Positions 12,001-23,700 of a stretch of 64,000 nucleotides of DNA are shown in pieces (the stretch's first letter is position 1; each line of letters starts with the position of its first letter). Source of the stretch: Motacilla alba alba. Lineage: Eukaryota > Chordata > Aves > Passeriformes > Motacillidae. Under the pieces are notes generated by a model. The model did no database searches. It saw only the letters and a program-made list of their open reading frames with translations, and was not told the DNA's origin. The stretch spans positions 16,240,149-16,304,148 of the forward strand of contig NC_052027.1 in assembly GCF_015832195.1 (NCBI RefSeq), given 5' to 3'. The translations under genes were made by a program, and so were the position numbers.

Positions 12001-12204
12001 GATCAGGTCAGGATGCTCAGTTCTCAGCTCCTTAGAGTAAAGCATGGGCATCTTTGAAATGGAAAGGACTGGGAGTAGGGCTGATAAACCCTGTTTGTAA
12101 ACTCTAGCAACTACATAAATATTTGCACTATATTAAACAATTTTTAAGATCAAGCCTTCTTAAAAGGAGACATAAATTTTCAGTGGCAATTGCACATGTT
12201 TTGG

Positions 12205-12268
12205 TCATAGAATTGGTAAGATTGGAAAAGACCCCTAACATCCCTGAAATGTTCACCTTATTCCCAGA
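12205..12268 (-). mobile_element. CR1 LINE 3' tail fragment
   Basis: TCATAGAATTGGTAAGATTG, continuing GAAAAGACCCC, is the reverse complement of the typical avian CR1 3' end ('...ggtcttttccaacctaa-tgattctatga'). Similarity fades after about 12268. Only the extreme 3' tail is present, the usual state of 5'-truncated CR1 copies. Confidence 0.7.
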
Positions 12269-14581
12269 ATGGGCTTTTCACGGTTCATCTAGCAATGACA
12301 TAGTTTGTGTTTATGATGGAAAACAGAAGTTTTCCCGGTGTGAATTTTCAAGTTCTTGTTAAAATGGATTAGAATCCCTTAAAGATTGCTGTCTATTTGG
12401 ATTAAACTGTGAAGTCAAATGAGACTGTGGTAGAGTACCAAGAAAATGCAACCAGCAGGGGTTTGTTCCCCATCTTTGCTTCTCTTCCAGGGGATTCCCA
12501 AGGAGACATGCTACAAAACAACATCTTGGGTTGTAAATCCCTGTCTTACAAAAAAGTGGGTCCCAACTATGTGCCTTGATATCACTCTTCTCTTTCTACA
12601 CTTGCCACAGAAAAGCCAGAAGGATTTCACAATCTTAAGAGAAAGAAACAAGTACAAAATGAAGCTCTCCAGGTCAGAGACAGTCCAACAGGTGTGTCCA
12701 CTGTAGCAGGTTGCCCCAGTGGCACAAAGTAGCTGCTTTTCTGTATGTTTTAACAAGTATGTTATAGGCTTAGATGCAATACTGAGAAACATAAATGTCT
12801 TATATTTGCAGAACTGACTACCACATCAGAATCTGAGGTGAAAATGTATGGATATGATTCTCTGAGTTGTGCCTCTCTCCTAAAATATATTTATCTGTCA
12901 GCGTAAACACATTATCTCAGAAATGAACACAGTAGTTTTGTATTTACTATAAAGCTGCCATGTCCCAAAGCTGCACTGCAATGCCCAGGATTTGTCTGTG
13001 AATCCCCATCCCCCAAATTTATCTTGCAGGTTCATCCTAGGATATTCAAATTGTTCCCGACATGTGTAAGTTGGCTGTTTCCCTGCTTTTCTGATCTATT
13101 ATGCACAAGCCTCAAGAATAATGGTGGTCCTATGTCCCTTTGAGGTATCTGGTTGGGCTGTGCGGTGGTTGCTGGCTTTTTCTCCTCACCAGACAGGAGG
13201 TACAGCTCTCCCCAGATCAGCCTCAGAGCTCCTGCAACCCCCAAGTGAGACTAGATAACAGTGCCCCATATTGAGACAGAGACAGGAGAGTTTTATCAGG
13301 GAGGAACATGAACCAAATGAAAGCTTTGGGATTTCATTTCAAAATACAGATGCCATTAGCAGCCCCCTTTGTGTTTGGCTGCATGGGTGGGCAGGCATTT
13401 CATTAATGTCCTGAGCAAGCTGAGGGAATAGCTGCCTGCATGTGGTTAGTAAACAGCACAGAGACACTGCATTAGTATGGAATTAAAGAATTCAGGAGGG
13501 AAAAGGGACATTTCCAGAAAAATTAAACACACCCAGATAGCCAAGGAGAGACCTGATCTCCTTAGGCAGGGCTACATGAGTTTCATCAAAAACTCTGGAA
13601 GATGAGAAGGGAGAGGTCTCTCCAAGAGCTGGCCATAACCTATTCACAACGACATGCTTCCTCCCAGCTCCTCTGCCATCCAGAGACCGCACACACCTCT
13701 AGCCTTTTTCCACAGTGAGAACTCTGCTGAGTTTCCCCTTTGTGATAAAAAGAAATATGATCTAAATTTCCAGTTTAGAGCTGAAAGCCAGATGCAGATT
13801 GCAAGGAGACCCCACACCTCATGGAAGAACAGGGGGTTGCTCACATTTCCTTCTTTCCTTCTCCTGTGAGGATGTTTTTCCAGGGTATGTTAGCAGCAGT
13901 TCCCAGCATTTCTGTTAACATTTCTCTGTCTGCTTTCCAGTGATGCAAGATTCATTTGAATACATAAGCATGCTAGGAAGTAGGAAAGGGATGATTTCCC
14001 TATTCATTAAATCAAAACAACTCGTATTGGGAAATATTGAATTTTTACTGAAGATGGATGATACAATTGAATTTTCTTTTATAAATGAGTTATTTTTTGT
14101 TGACTGCTGCTGCCATTGTGTGTGAATCTTAAGACTCAAAAATTGCTAGATAATATTGTTTAGGCCTATATATGGTAGTGAGAAAGGCTGTCGAGAGTTC
14201 CTGGGAGAGATGTTTTTCCTGCATCAGCTTTGCCTCTCTCCCAGAGGTTTTCCAGCAGGAAAGAGAAGATTCAGTACTGATCACTGCTGTGTGGACTGAT
14301 TTTTGCTGGAGACAAAACTCTTTTGTGGGTCACAAGCATGGGCACAGCTATCCCTTCACCACCATTATTCACACCATGTAAATCTGGATTTGATATTCCA
14401 GAGTCACCTCCAAGCTCGCCACTGAGCAAGATGAGGCCTGGAATATTGGCCCACATAATTTCCTGTCCTTAATTCATGACTTAATACACTGCATTAATAT
14501 ATCTTGTAATATCTATACAGGAATTTTATACAATTTACATGGCGATAGGCAATTTCTTCTCTCCTCATATCCCAAACCTGT
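12269..14581. other. Unique DNA, no gene seen
   Basis: Non-repetitive AT-rich sequence with open frames under 95 codons, several overlapping on opposite strands. No exon, RNA gene or repeat recognised. Confidence 0.45.
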
Positions 14582-14634
14582 ATTCCTTTTTCCTCTATCT
14601 CTCCCTCTTCTTCTCTCCTTCCTTCTCTTTCCCT
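14582..14634. repeat. Pyrimidine-rich low-complexity tract
   Basis: About 50 bp almost entirely of C and T (TCCTCTATCTCTCCCTCTTC and similar), without a fixed repeat unit. Confidence 0.7.
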
Positions 14635-16087
14635 GAGCTGTCAGTACTAATGAACAAAGAAACATCTTTATTTAACCCCTCGTGACATCCTCTGCATCTG
14701 AAATCCCTGGTAATGGCTTATGGGAACCTTCCATTGATTGGGTTAATAGAGAATAAAATTGCTTCATAGCTATATTTCTCTTTGATTTTAAAATTCTGTC
14801 CCCTATCCCCAACACTGGGAAGGACTTGTTAACCCTTTCATTGTACTAGTCCTGCTGGGGCCTTCTCTGGATGGTAGCCAGTGTGGAGCTGGAGAGGATG
14901 GGTGGAAATTAGTAAAATCCCTAAAGGAAATATGTGGTATTCCTGCGAAGATAATGAAAGTTATCTGAATAGAAGAAATATCATGAAGGAAACTATGCAC
15001 AGATTGTAAATGTTACTGCGAGAGGGGGAGAGTGCAGCTTACTGGGTTGCTGTGTTTCAGCCCCTCACATTAAAAACTCAGCACCTTTTCCATCAGTCTC
15101 ATATTCTTCACCTGTGTTAAAGGAAATGGAGGCCATTGTCTTCTTACGATTTCTCTATTGCCTACGTTTTATCAAAATGCTACAGAAATGTAAATGTTGC
15201 CTGGCTCTGCTGCCACCCATTGGAGTTACACTTTTCTGTGTGCATGCCTTATGCAGCATTTTGTTGATATTTATCTTGGTTTGAAGTTTTTTCAAGATGT
15301 TTGTAAAGTGCAGAGAGAGGATTTCCTTCTGTCTTCGTACTGCCTGTGGCCATTGCAACAGTGGATGAACATGAACTTATACTGGTCACCAAAACAAACT
15401 GCCAAAAAGAAATTCAGCTGGAAAATTAGTCTGCAGCACGTGTTAGGGTTTTACATATCTTCAATATCTCCTTCCTCTATCTAATGGCATTACTGCCCTC
15501 ATTTCTACTCTTTAACAACTTGTCACAATAGGAGATGAAAACAGTGACATAATTTCTTATAGTAAACATATGTTCTTTCAGCCCAAAGGGTCCAAGTGTG
15601 CTTTGCCAATATGCGTGGCAATAACCATCACTGCCTGGCTGTGAAACAGCTATTTGAAAGCACAGGGGAATCTATGTGGAAGCATGAAGAAGAGAACAGC
15701 CCAGTTTTGCTTTGGAGTTGTTGTATTGATGAGGTGACGGAGAGGTGTTTCAGAGAGGTGGAAAGGAATTCTCAAATATTAATTTGATCAGAACAAACAA
15801 AATGAATATCCCATCACGGCCCAAAGCTCTTTAGGGAGAACAGTAATTAAGAATATCGGCACTTAAATTTCTTTTTAAGCATTGCAAGAAGCACAGGTCC
15901 TTTAAATTTTGTTGAGGGATTCATTCAGCACCAACTCTGAAAGAAGAGCTTTCCCTCAGAATAATAAATACTGTTTTCTTAGGCTCTGCCTCTCCTGCAG
16001 GTCTCTTCCACGGCCCAGCAAGGACTGTTAGTAATTAGGTGATGAGATTTGACAAGATCACAACACAGGCAGATATGGCTGCAGGTT
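14635..16087. other. Unique DNA, no gene seen
   Basis: No supported gene. The stretch around 15800-15900 holds homeodomain-like core motifs (CAGTAATTAAG) and two CpGs in AT-rich DNA, which is too little to call an element. Confidence 0.4.
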
Positions 16088-16188
16088 TCTGCCTCAGTTT
16101 TCAATTAGTATTTATCTGAGCAAAACAGCTCCTCTGCTACATTGTAGTGGCTCACAGGGTAATTTTTCAAATGAGCATTTTAGTTAAT
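16088..16188 (-). mobile_element. MIR-like SINE relic
   Basis: TTCTGCCTCAGTTTTC, then GGCTCACAGGGTAATTTTTC and AAATGAGCATTTTAG, follow the order of the MIR reverse complement ('gcctcagtttcc ... ctcacagggttgttgtgagga-ttaaatgagat'). The match is diverged but holds two blocks in correct order. Confidence 0.45.
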
Positions 16189-19100
16189 ATCCCATAATGG
16201 CTCAGATATGCAGACTGAACCTCCTAAAAGATTTAGATGTTTATGGTATTTACCGTAACAGCTCCAGCTCTTGGACTGATTCCACAGTAATGCCTCTTCC
16301 CAGACTGGTTCAGAGCAGTCTATGACAACCACCACAACATTTGTTCTTTCCATCTCAGGAATGGGTTCCCACAGCTGATACAGATGCTTTGCCTGTCTGC
16401 TGTTGATTTGCTACAGATGGAGACCCTTCTTAGCTAGCAGAGCCCTGCTCTAGTGACAGTATCCAAAGCTCAAACAGCACAGTGTCCTTGCAAAAACAAT
16501 TTGTGCACATCTTTTGTCATTATTCATTGTACCAGACTTGCCCAAAAATACAGTTTGAAAACAATCTCAAACCTTTTCTCATGCAGCTTGGGACATTTCC
16601 CCCTACTGCTGTGAGAGAAGACAGATTCTGAGATCAGGAACGGCTTCTCCCTGAAAGCCTGGCAGAGATGTCAATACAAGCACCAAAGATGATACCACTA
16701 CAGTCCTGATTTGGGCTATACTGCTCAGGATTTTCTCCTGCATGTCATTTACACTCTTCTTATCCACTGCTGGCGGTGATGGGGTATGAATCACATTACT
16801 GCAGCTGGTAATTTTAGAAACACTGCCTGGGAATGCTGCTAAATATAGAGAGGGGCAAGTAAAAGGCCTTCCTCATATCAGGCATCTGTGTAGGCTCTTG
16901 GCATCTCACAGGTACAAGTTGTATTGTTCCTGATTTAAGGCTCTGGAGAACCTTTGATGAAGCCATGCCTGTCCATCACAGAGCAGAAAGCGGCCTGGGG
17001 CCAGCAGAACATTACGGAGGCTGAGAGGTCTGCCAGGGCCCGGCAGCATATTGGCATTTTGTCAGATAGGACTCTGCCCATGAGCACTGCCACTGAAGGT
17101 TTAATTTGAGATCTGCTCTGTGTTGTTTACATGGATCTCCAGGCTAAACAGGAAGGAAGAAACACTTGTGTTTGCATCCACAAGCTGAGGGGTAAAACAC
17201 ACAAGCTGCAGTGAGTGGAGGAGAAGAAGTAGACAGTGTAGACCGCTAGGCAGCACATGAGAGTACAAGGCCGCCCAACAGGGAGAACTTAAAACACCAT
17301 TAAAGGCCAAGTGAATAAAACTATCACGCAGCTCATGCCTCCCAGCTTGACTGTGAGGACTTGGGTTGCCATACAAGACATGCTGCTGCAACGATCCTTT
17401 GGGACATCAGCAGTCGTAACTCACCTCAAATCCTAGGGAACAAGGAGGAATTCTGCCAATACTATGTCTTTGAAGAAAACCAAGACTCTATTAAGATAGT
17501 CTCTCTCTAAGTGAAGGGTTTCCTGAAAGGCCTTGCAGAGCTGTAAGGGGGCAGGAGAGGCAGCAGGAAGGTGAAGGCAGGATCTTCCAGTCAGTAGGAC
17601 TGAACTCAATGGGAGTGAGTTTAAGAATAAACTTCCACATGTCCCTGCAGTGCCAAGGTAATGCAGCTTTATTGGTGCAAAGCCACAGCCCACTCTTGCT
17701 GGCAGTTAGAGAGAAATTCCAAAGTTTCCATGTTTAACAGCTTTGGTTTCCTTCAGGAGCAAGAAGTCACTCTGGAGTGAGTTCCCACAAGGATTTCTTC
17801 ATCTGTCTACATGTAAAGGGAGTTGGAGAATTATTGTTTTCCCTCATATTTTTTGCCTAGATTTTTTGTTTTCACTTTTTTAGATTTCCCCTTGAAGACC
17901 CAAAGTACATTCCTTTGCCAAGTACAACCAAGCAAGTGTCAGCATTTTCCTAAAAAATGTCCATTCCTAAAATGGTTTTCTGCCCCCAAGACATCAGTGG
18001 AATTATTTGAACCAGTTCCATTTATACTGGCAGAAAAAAACCCCAACAAGATGCCAATATACATCTCCATGCAAATGACATCTTGCAGCCCTGTGATAAC
18101 CAAGACTTGGAACATTCTTGTACATGGAAAGAGAAAAGAAATGGTGTGTGTGCCTGTGTTCCAAGGGTGATAGAAAGGAGAGCCCATACAGAAAAGGCCT
18201 TACAAGCCAGAGCAGGAGAGAGCTTTCATCTTTTTCCAAACAGAAAAGAGTCTGCATATCAACTGTAGAACAGAGGTACAATTTCTGTGCCAATATCAAA
18301 TGAATCCTGCATGCCAATGTAGAAGGAAATTTACAGGTCAATATAAGAGAGCATTTCTGTGAATCACACTACAAAAAAGGTGCTTAGACTGCCCTAAAAG
18401 CAAGTGCTTTTCTTCCCAAATTAGCCCAGAAGAGAGTCTACCAATGAAAAAGAACCTGCACAAAAAATCTCTTGTAGCTGCCATTGAAGAAAAAGAATGA
18501 CAGAACCAGTCTTTTCAAACCTAAACCAATTAACAAGGTAAAAGAAAAAGTCTTATGATAATTAAAAATTAAAACCAACAAGACAACAGTGTAAAAAATG
18601 AAAGAAATTAATAAAAACAATTAGCAGAGATGAAAAAAACCAGGGATGGGAATGATATAAATGAACCTATTATAAGGCACTAATGACATTTGAAAACCTA
18701 ATTTTTACATTGTCAAACCATTTTGATTAAGTGTTAAATGCTGCTCTTACGAACTTGGCATATATTGTGCAAGAGCAGTAATTTCTGGCTTTATCTTTTT
18801 CATTTTCTCTGAAAAGCTGCTTGTGTGCTGAAAGAGGCAGCAAGCACTCAGGACTTATCAGTGCTCCTTTCCCTTGCATTCCTCATGCAGGAAGTGCCAG
18901 CCGTGCCTGACAATGGCTATTTTCATGTTCACAGGAGTAGGACCTAGGTAGAGTTAGGGGGCAATGAGGAGAAGTCATGAAGACATTGGGTGCTGATGAG
19001 AAAAACAGACATCTTTCTAACTAAGAAACTTCTCTCCTTTTTCTCCTATTTTTTCCTCCTATTTTTTTTAATTTTCAAAAATGGAATAAGCAAAATAATT

Positions 19101-19275
19101 GAAAGAAAGAAAATTGACTTTTTATGGCTTTTTAAGTGCTTAACATGAAGTTTCATCTAGTAAAATTATTGTTATTTTTATCTTTAGCTGTGTCGTTCAT
19201 GCCTCTCCTTAAAGAAGATATTTCTTCAGTCAGGATGCCAGCTGCAAGGAGCTGCGCTGGGAATGACAATGGCCT
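16189..19275. other. Unique DNA, no gene seen
   Basis: About 3 kb of sequence without recognised repeats. Open frames reach 115 codons (17823-18170) but are overlapped on the minus strand by frames of 82 and 112 codons and resemble nothing known. The last 700 bp is markedly A/T-rich with purine runs. Confidence 0.45.
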
Positions 19276-19302
19276 ATGCAAATACAAAGCATGAGCTATA
19301 AA
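19276..19302 (+). promoter_or_regulatory. Octamer plus TATA box just upstream of the minisatellite
   Basis: ATGCAAAT at 19276-19283 is an exact octamer element and TATAAA at 19297-19302 follows 13 bp later in the context GAGCTATAAAGGAGC. This pairing resembles octamer-dependent promoters such as histone H2B and immunoglobulin V genes. A start would be expected near 19327-19333, and transcription would enter the tandem array at 19373. Promoter activity is inferred; both motifs are short. Confidence 0.35.
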
Positions 19303-19372
19303 GGAGCTCCAGAGCAGCTGCCCCACTCGAGAAGAGCTGCGGGCAGCACAGGAGGAGACAGACGAGGCCCGG

Positions 19373-20554
19373 GAGTGACCCAGGGCTATGGAGTGACCCA
19401 GGGCCAGGGAGTGACCCAGGGCCAAGGAGTGACCCAGGGCCAGGGAGTGACCCAGGGCTATGGAGTGACCCAGGGCCAGGGAGTGACCCAGGGCTGAGGA
19501 GTGACCCAGGGCCAAGGAGTGACCCAGGGCCAGGGAGTGACCCAGGGCTATGGAGTGACCCAGGGCTGAGGAGTGACCCAGGGCCAAGGAGTGACCCAGG
19601 GCAGGGGAGTGACCCAGGGCCAGGGAGTGACCCAGGGCTATGGAGTGACCCAGGGCCAGGGAGTGACCCAGGGCCAAGGAGTGACCCAGGGCCAAGGACT
19701 GACTCAGGGCCATGGAGTGACCCAGGGCCAAGGACTGACTCAGGGCCAGGGAGTGACCCAGGGCTGGGGAGTGACCCAGGGCCAGGGAGTGACCCAGGGC
19801 CAAGGAGTGACCCAGGGCTGAGGAGTGACCCAGGGCTATGGAGTGACCCAGGGCCAAGGAGTGACCCAGGGCTATGGAGTGACCCAGGGCTATGGAGTGA
19901 CCCAGGGCCAGGGAGTGACCCAGGGCCAGGGAGTGACCCAGGGCCAAGGAGTGACCCAGGGCTGGGGAGTGACCCAGGGCCAAGGACTGACTCAGGGCCA
20001 GGGAGTGACCCAGGGCCAGGGAGTGACCCAGGGCTATGGAGTGACCCAGGGCTGAGGAGTGACCCAGGGCCAGGGAGTGACCCAGGGCTATGGAGTGACC
20101 CAGGGCCAGGGAGTGACCCAGGGCCAAGGAGTGACCCAGGGCCAGGGAGTGACCCAGGGCTATGGAGTGACCCAGGGCTATGGAGTGACCCAGGGCCCTG
20201 GAGTGACCCAGGTCTATGGAGTGACCCAGGGCTATGGAGTGACCCAGGGCTATGGAGTGACCCAGGGCCAAGGAGTGACCCAGGGCTGAGGAGTGACCCA
20301 GGGCCGAGGAGTGACCCAGGGCCAGGGAGTGACCCAGGGCCATGGAGTGACCCAGGGCCAGGGAGTGACCCAGGGCCAGGGAGTGACCCAGGGCTATGGA
20401 GTGACCCAGGGCCAGGGAGTGACCCAGGGCTGAGGAGTGACCCAGGGCCAGGGAGTGACCCAGGGCTGGGGAGTGACCCAGGGCCAAGGACTGACTCAGG
20501 GCCAGGGAGTGACCCAGGGCCAGGGAGTGACCCAGGGCCAAGGAGTGACCCTGG
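19373..20554. repeat. 18-bp minisatellite, 65 complete units plus a partial
   Basis: The unit is GAGTGACCCAGGGCCAGG. Counting from 19373, 65 consecutive units run to 20542 with no insertion or deletion, followed by a partial unit GAGTGACCCTGG. Variation sits mainly in the last four bases: CAGG in 22 units, TATG in 15, CAAG in 14, TGAG in 6, TGGG in 3, CATG in 2, and one each of AGGG, CCTG and CGAG. Four units (19, 21, 35 and 63) begin GACTGACTC, each directly after a CAAG unit. Because 18 is a multiple of three and the unit lacks stops in several frames, the array is open on both strands; the minus strand gives a 503-codon frame of ALGHSL-type hexapeptides (19153-20664). One plus-strand frame is broken at every TGAG unit. 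At least two minus-strand frames are open through the units, so the long frame is best explained by composition. Coding is not supported. Confidence 0.97.
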
Positions 20555-20713
20555 CTCTGCTGCTGCAAAGGGAGGTGAGGATGCTCCACAGCTTGGATGA
20601 GTCCCTCAGTCTGGGCAGTAGCAGGGAGTGCCCAGCCAGAAAAGAGAGTGCTGCATCCACTCACACATCAGGGGAGCTTGGGGAGGCCAAATGTGGTTAT
20701 TGAGTTGGGATTT

Positions 20714-20752
20714 GTGACTCCAGTCACCCAGGCCTTGGTCTCCTGGAGTCAC
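20714..20752. repeat. Perfect 10-bp inverted repeat beside the minisatellite
   Basis: GTGACTCCAG at 20714-20723 and CTGGAGTCAC at 20743-20752 are exact reverse complements separated by 19 bases. The arms and loop (TCACCCAGG) share words with the GAGTGACCCAGG unit nearby, so this may be decayed repeat sequence in opposite orientations. Confidence 0.5.
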
Positions 20753-23700
20753 TTCAGTCCCCCAGGCCCCATCACATCAGCCCTTGAGAAGCTGAAAGTC
20801 TGTGGGATTGCCTTGTTTCAGAGCAGGGGCTTGTTTCTTCTGGCCTCATCTGCAAACACTCACTGACCAAAATTCAGCCACATAACATACCAGCACTGGT
20901 AGACTTGTACTAGGGCATGCTACTCCAGAATTGGCCAGAAAAGAATGTAGGGAAATTACCACTGGGAAATTATAAATTTTCAGCAGGAAAAAGAATTGTA
21001 ATTTTTTTTTTTAATTTTTGGGTTTTTAATCTTAAGAACTGAGAAAGGGCCAGGAAAGCACTTTGCAGGCAGGAGTCTGTGACAGTTTGGACTGTTCCTG
21101 GGTGCTGTACAGTCCTCAGCTCTGTCCATAAGAGAGTGACAGACTTGTAAATGACAGATCTGGTCTTGGTGACAGAAGAGAAAAGCCCCAGTCCAGCATG
21201 ATGGTCCACATGCAGCACTAGGTAACAATGTGCTTCTCCCCAGCACACGTAGATCAGCTAGTCACAGTAACTAGGACAGGGACATGCAGGTATTGTCACC
21301 AAGAACAGCAATCAGATGAAGGGTGATTACACAGAAAGCAAATTGGGCTCAAGAGGCTGGCATGTCTGGAAATGACGGTGCAGAGAGAATCTTTCTGCTC
21401 TGGCAGGGCACAAAGTCTTTTTACAGAGACACTGCATCCCTCGGGATAAAAGATTTGATCACAACTCTGTTGGTGCCAACCTGACATAGAAGAAAAATTA
21501 TACATTACAAAATGCTAAAAGACAGCTAAAGGGAAGGAGTCAGACGAGGGGATGGAGAAACAAAAATAAATCAGAATCACCGCAGAGAAAAAAGACTGAA
21601 GGTAGAATTAAAATATAGAACTTTTGAAAGGTAAAGATTTTTAGAAATAAACAAATGTTGAAGAAAATAGGAGAGGGTGTATAAAAAGACAGGACATAAA
21701 GCCAGGCAGCATGGCCAGTGTAATTTATATCAATTTTTAGTGCTCCTTTTCCTCTGCCCCAGGAATAGTTCATAAACCACAGCATTTATTATAGGGGTGG
21801 TGTCACACACTGCAAACCTATTTGTGAATGTTACCACTGAGGGATCACATGTGGAACTGGCTTCCATTGCAGCTGACAGGCTCAATAAATTCAAAAAGAT
21901 CAAGAAGAACACAGGTGACAGGGGGTATTTGGAGTGTGCATGCTCTTCTGTTTTTGTTGCACAAAGAAAGGAACGTGAATCCCCCATGCTACCCATCACC
22001 ACGTTTTTATTGTAAGCCTTGTAAAATCTGATGTTAAAGTCTAAGCTTTCAGGTCATGCAATTATGTGAGTCTCTGCTTTCATTTTTTAAAATGTCAGTT
22101 TCTAACCTGTCTACCTGTGAAGAAAGACATGGAAGCGCAAACACGTACAGACTCTAAGTAAACTAATTATTGATTTTTTTTTTAAATGTCTTGATGCTGG
22201 GTACTTGATTTTGAATTTCCAGGGTACACAGAAAGGGCAGAATGGCTTTCTTGCAGCCAGCACCAAGGCACATGTGAAGTTCTTACCATATTCTTCCAGT
22301 TTTGAGGTCTGGTATCTTCATGAACTGTTTTTGAAAAACCTGTAGGTCTTGAGACAAGCTGTAGAGACTTGACCAACCTTTAATTTAAAGAAAGTGCCTC
22401 ATAGAAATGAGTGAATACAACTAAAGTCTACAAAGGTTAGCTTTTATTACCTGGAGATACATTCCTCATGATTCATGTTTATTGTATTTATATGCTCCTT
22501 TTATTTAATGGCAGATATCTGGGAGCAAGCATCCATTAAATTCTGTCAAAACTTGATACAGCTCCATGGTGCTGAGAAGAACCATGATGATGAGGATTTC
22601 GGAGTGAAAAACCCATACTGGGGGGCCACTGAAAACTTAATTTCATGATGTGAGAGAAGGAGCAGCAATTCAGTAGGTGAGAAAGAGGGAATGCAGGCAT
22701 CTGGATCATTCATGCATTGCATGAAAAAGAGTAACAAGATAGCTGAAAACCCTCTCTGGTCTGTTTCCAGGTGCTGCAGCCACCTTTGATGACAGTGTAG
22801 ACGTAGTAAAATATATGATTTGAAAGAAGAGGTGCACTCCAGTCAGAAAGAGCTGATTGCTTTAAGCAAGGCCGCTACAGAATAGCCAGGATTTCTGCTA
22901 GCTCTCCTCTCAGCAGGTTCAATGTAGTCCTGTTGTCTCATTACAAAGAACAGTGGAAGTGAGGATTCACTGAGAGTTTAGACTTCATCTCCCATTTCTA
23001 GTTACCTCCAGCTCCTGTATTTCTGCCTTGCTGCAGGAACTGGCTGTTTGATTCTCCAGTGCTGTGCTACAGCTTGTCTCCAGCTGTGCACTAGGAATAT
23101 CAATCATGCCAGTGCTGCAGCAGGGCAGGAGAGATGGGAGCATTTGCCTTGCTAAGGCTCCTCCAGGTGCTTGTGTGGATTCTCCACTCTGGCCCCAGGA
23201 GAAGCTTCCCTTGGCAGCCACAGCTTTCAAAGCCATGGTGCCACTTCCCCCAGGAATGTGCTGGGGACAGGGCTGTGACAGAGCTCTGTGCCAGCACAGC
23301 CACTGTGCAGCCTCAATGTGCCCCTTCCATTTACAGCTTAAATACTGTGGAAAATTTAGGAGGACAAGCAGAGACTGAAAGGCTGAATTGTTTACAGAGT
23401 CAGACCTTGGGAAGAAGCAGATTTCAGACAGTTACTCAGGTCTCTGTGCTCCACATAATGGCTCAATTCATTTGTGGGATCTGGTAGCCAAAGAACCTGC
23501 ATTTAGGAGGGATGTAGAGTTGAGCTGATGGACGCCAGATGCCCAGATTTAGCAGACAGGAGTGTGTGTACATGTTCACATCTTGCCTGTATGTGTGTAT
23601 GCTTGCAGGATAGAGCAAGTCAGCCGACCAGTTGTCACATTATTTCCCACCATCCTGGTTCTTGTTAACTTCATTGGAATTTTTTGGCTTTCTTCCCTCT

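Noticed and set aside
19153..20664. 503-codon minus-strand open frame with ALGHSL-type repeats
   Set aside because: It is the minisatellite translated. The unit is 18 bp and lacks stops in at least two minus-strand frames and one plus-strand frame, so openness follows from composition. The non-repeat ends show no domain.
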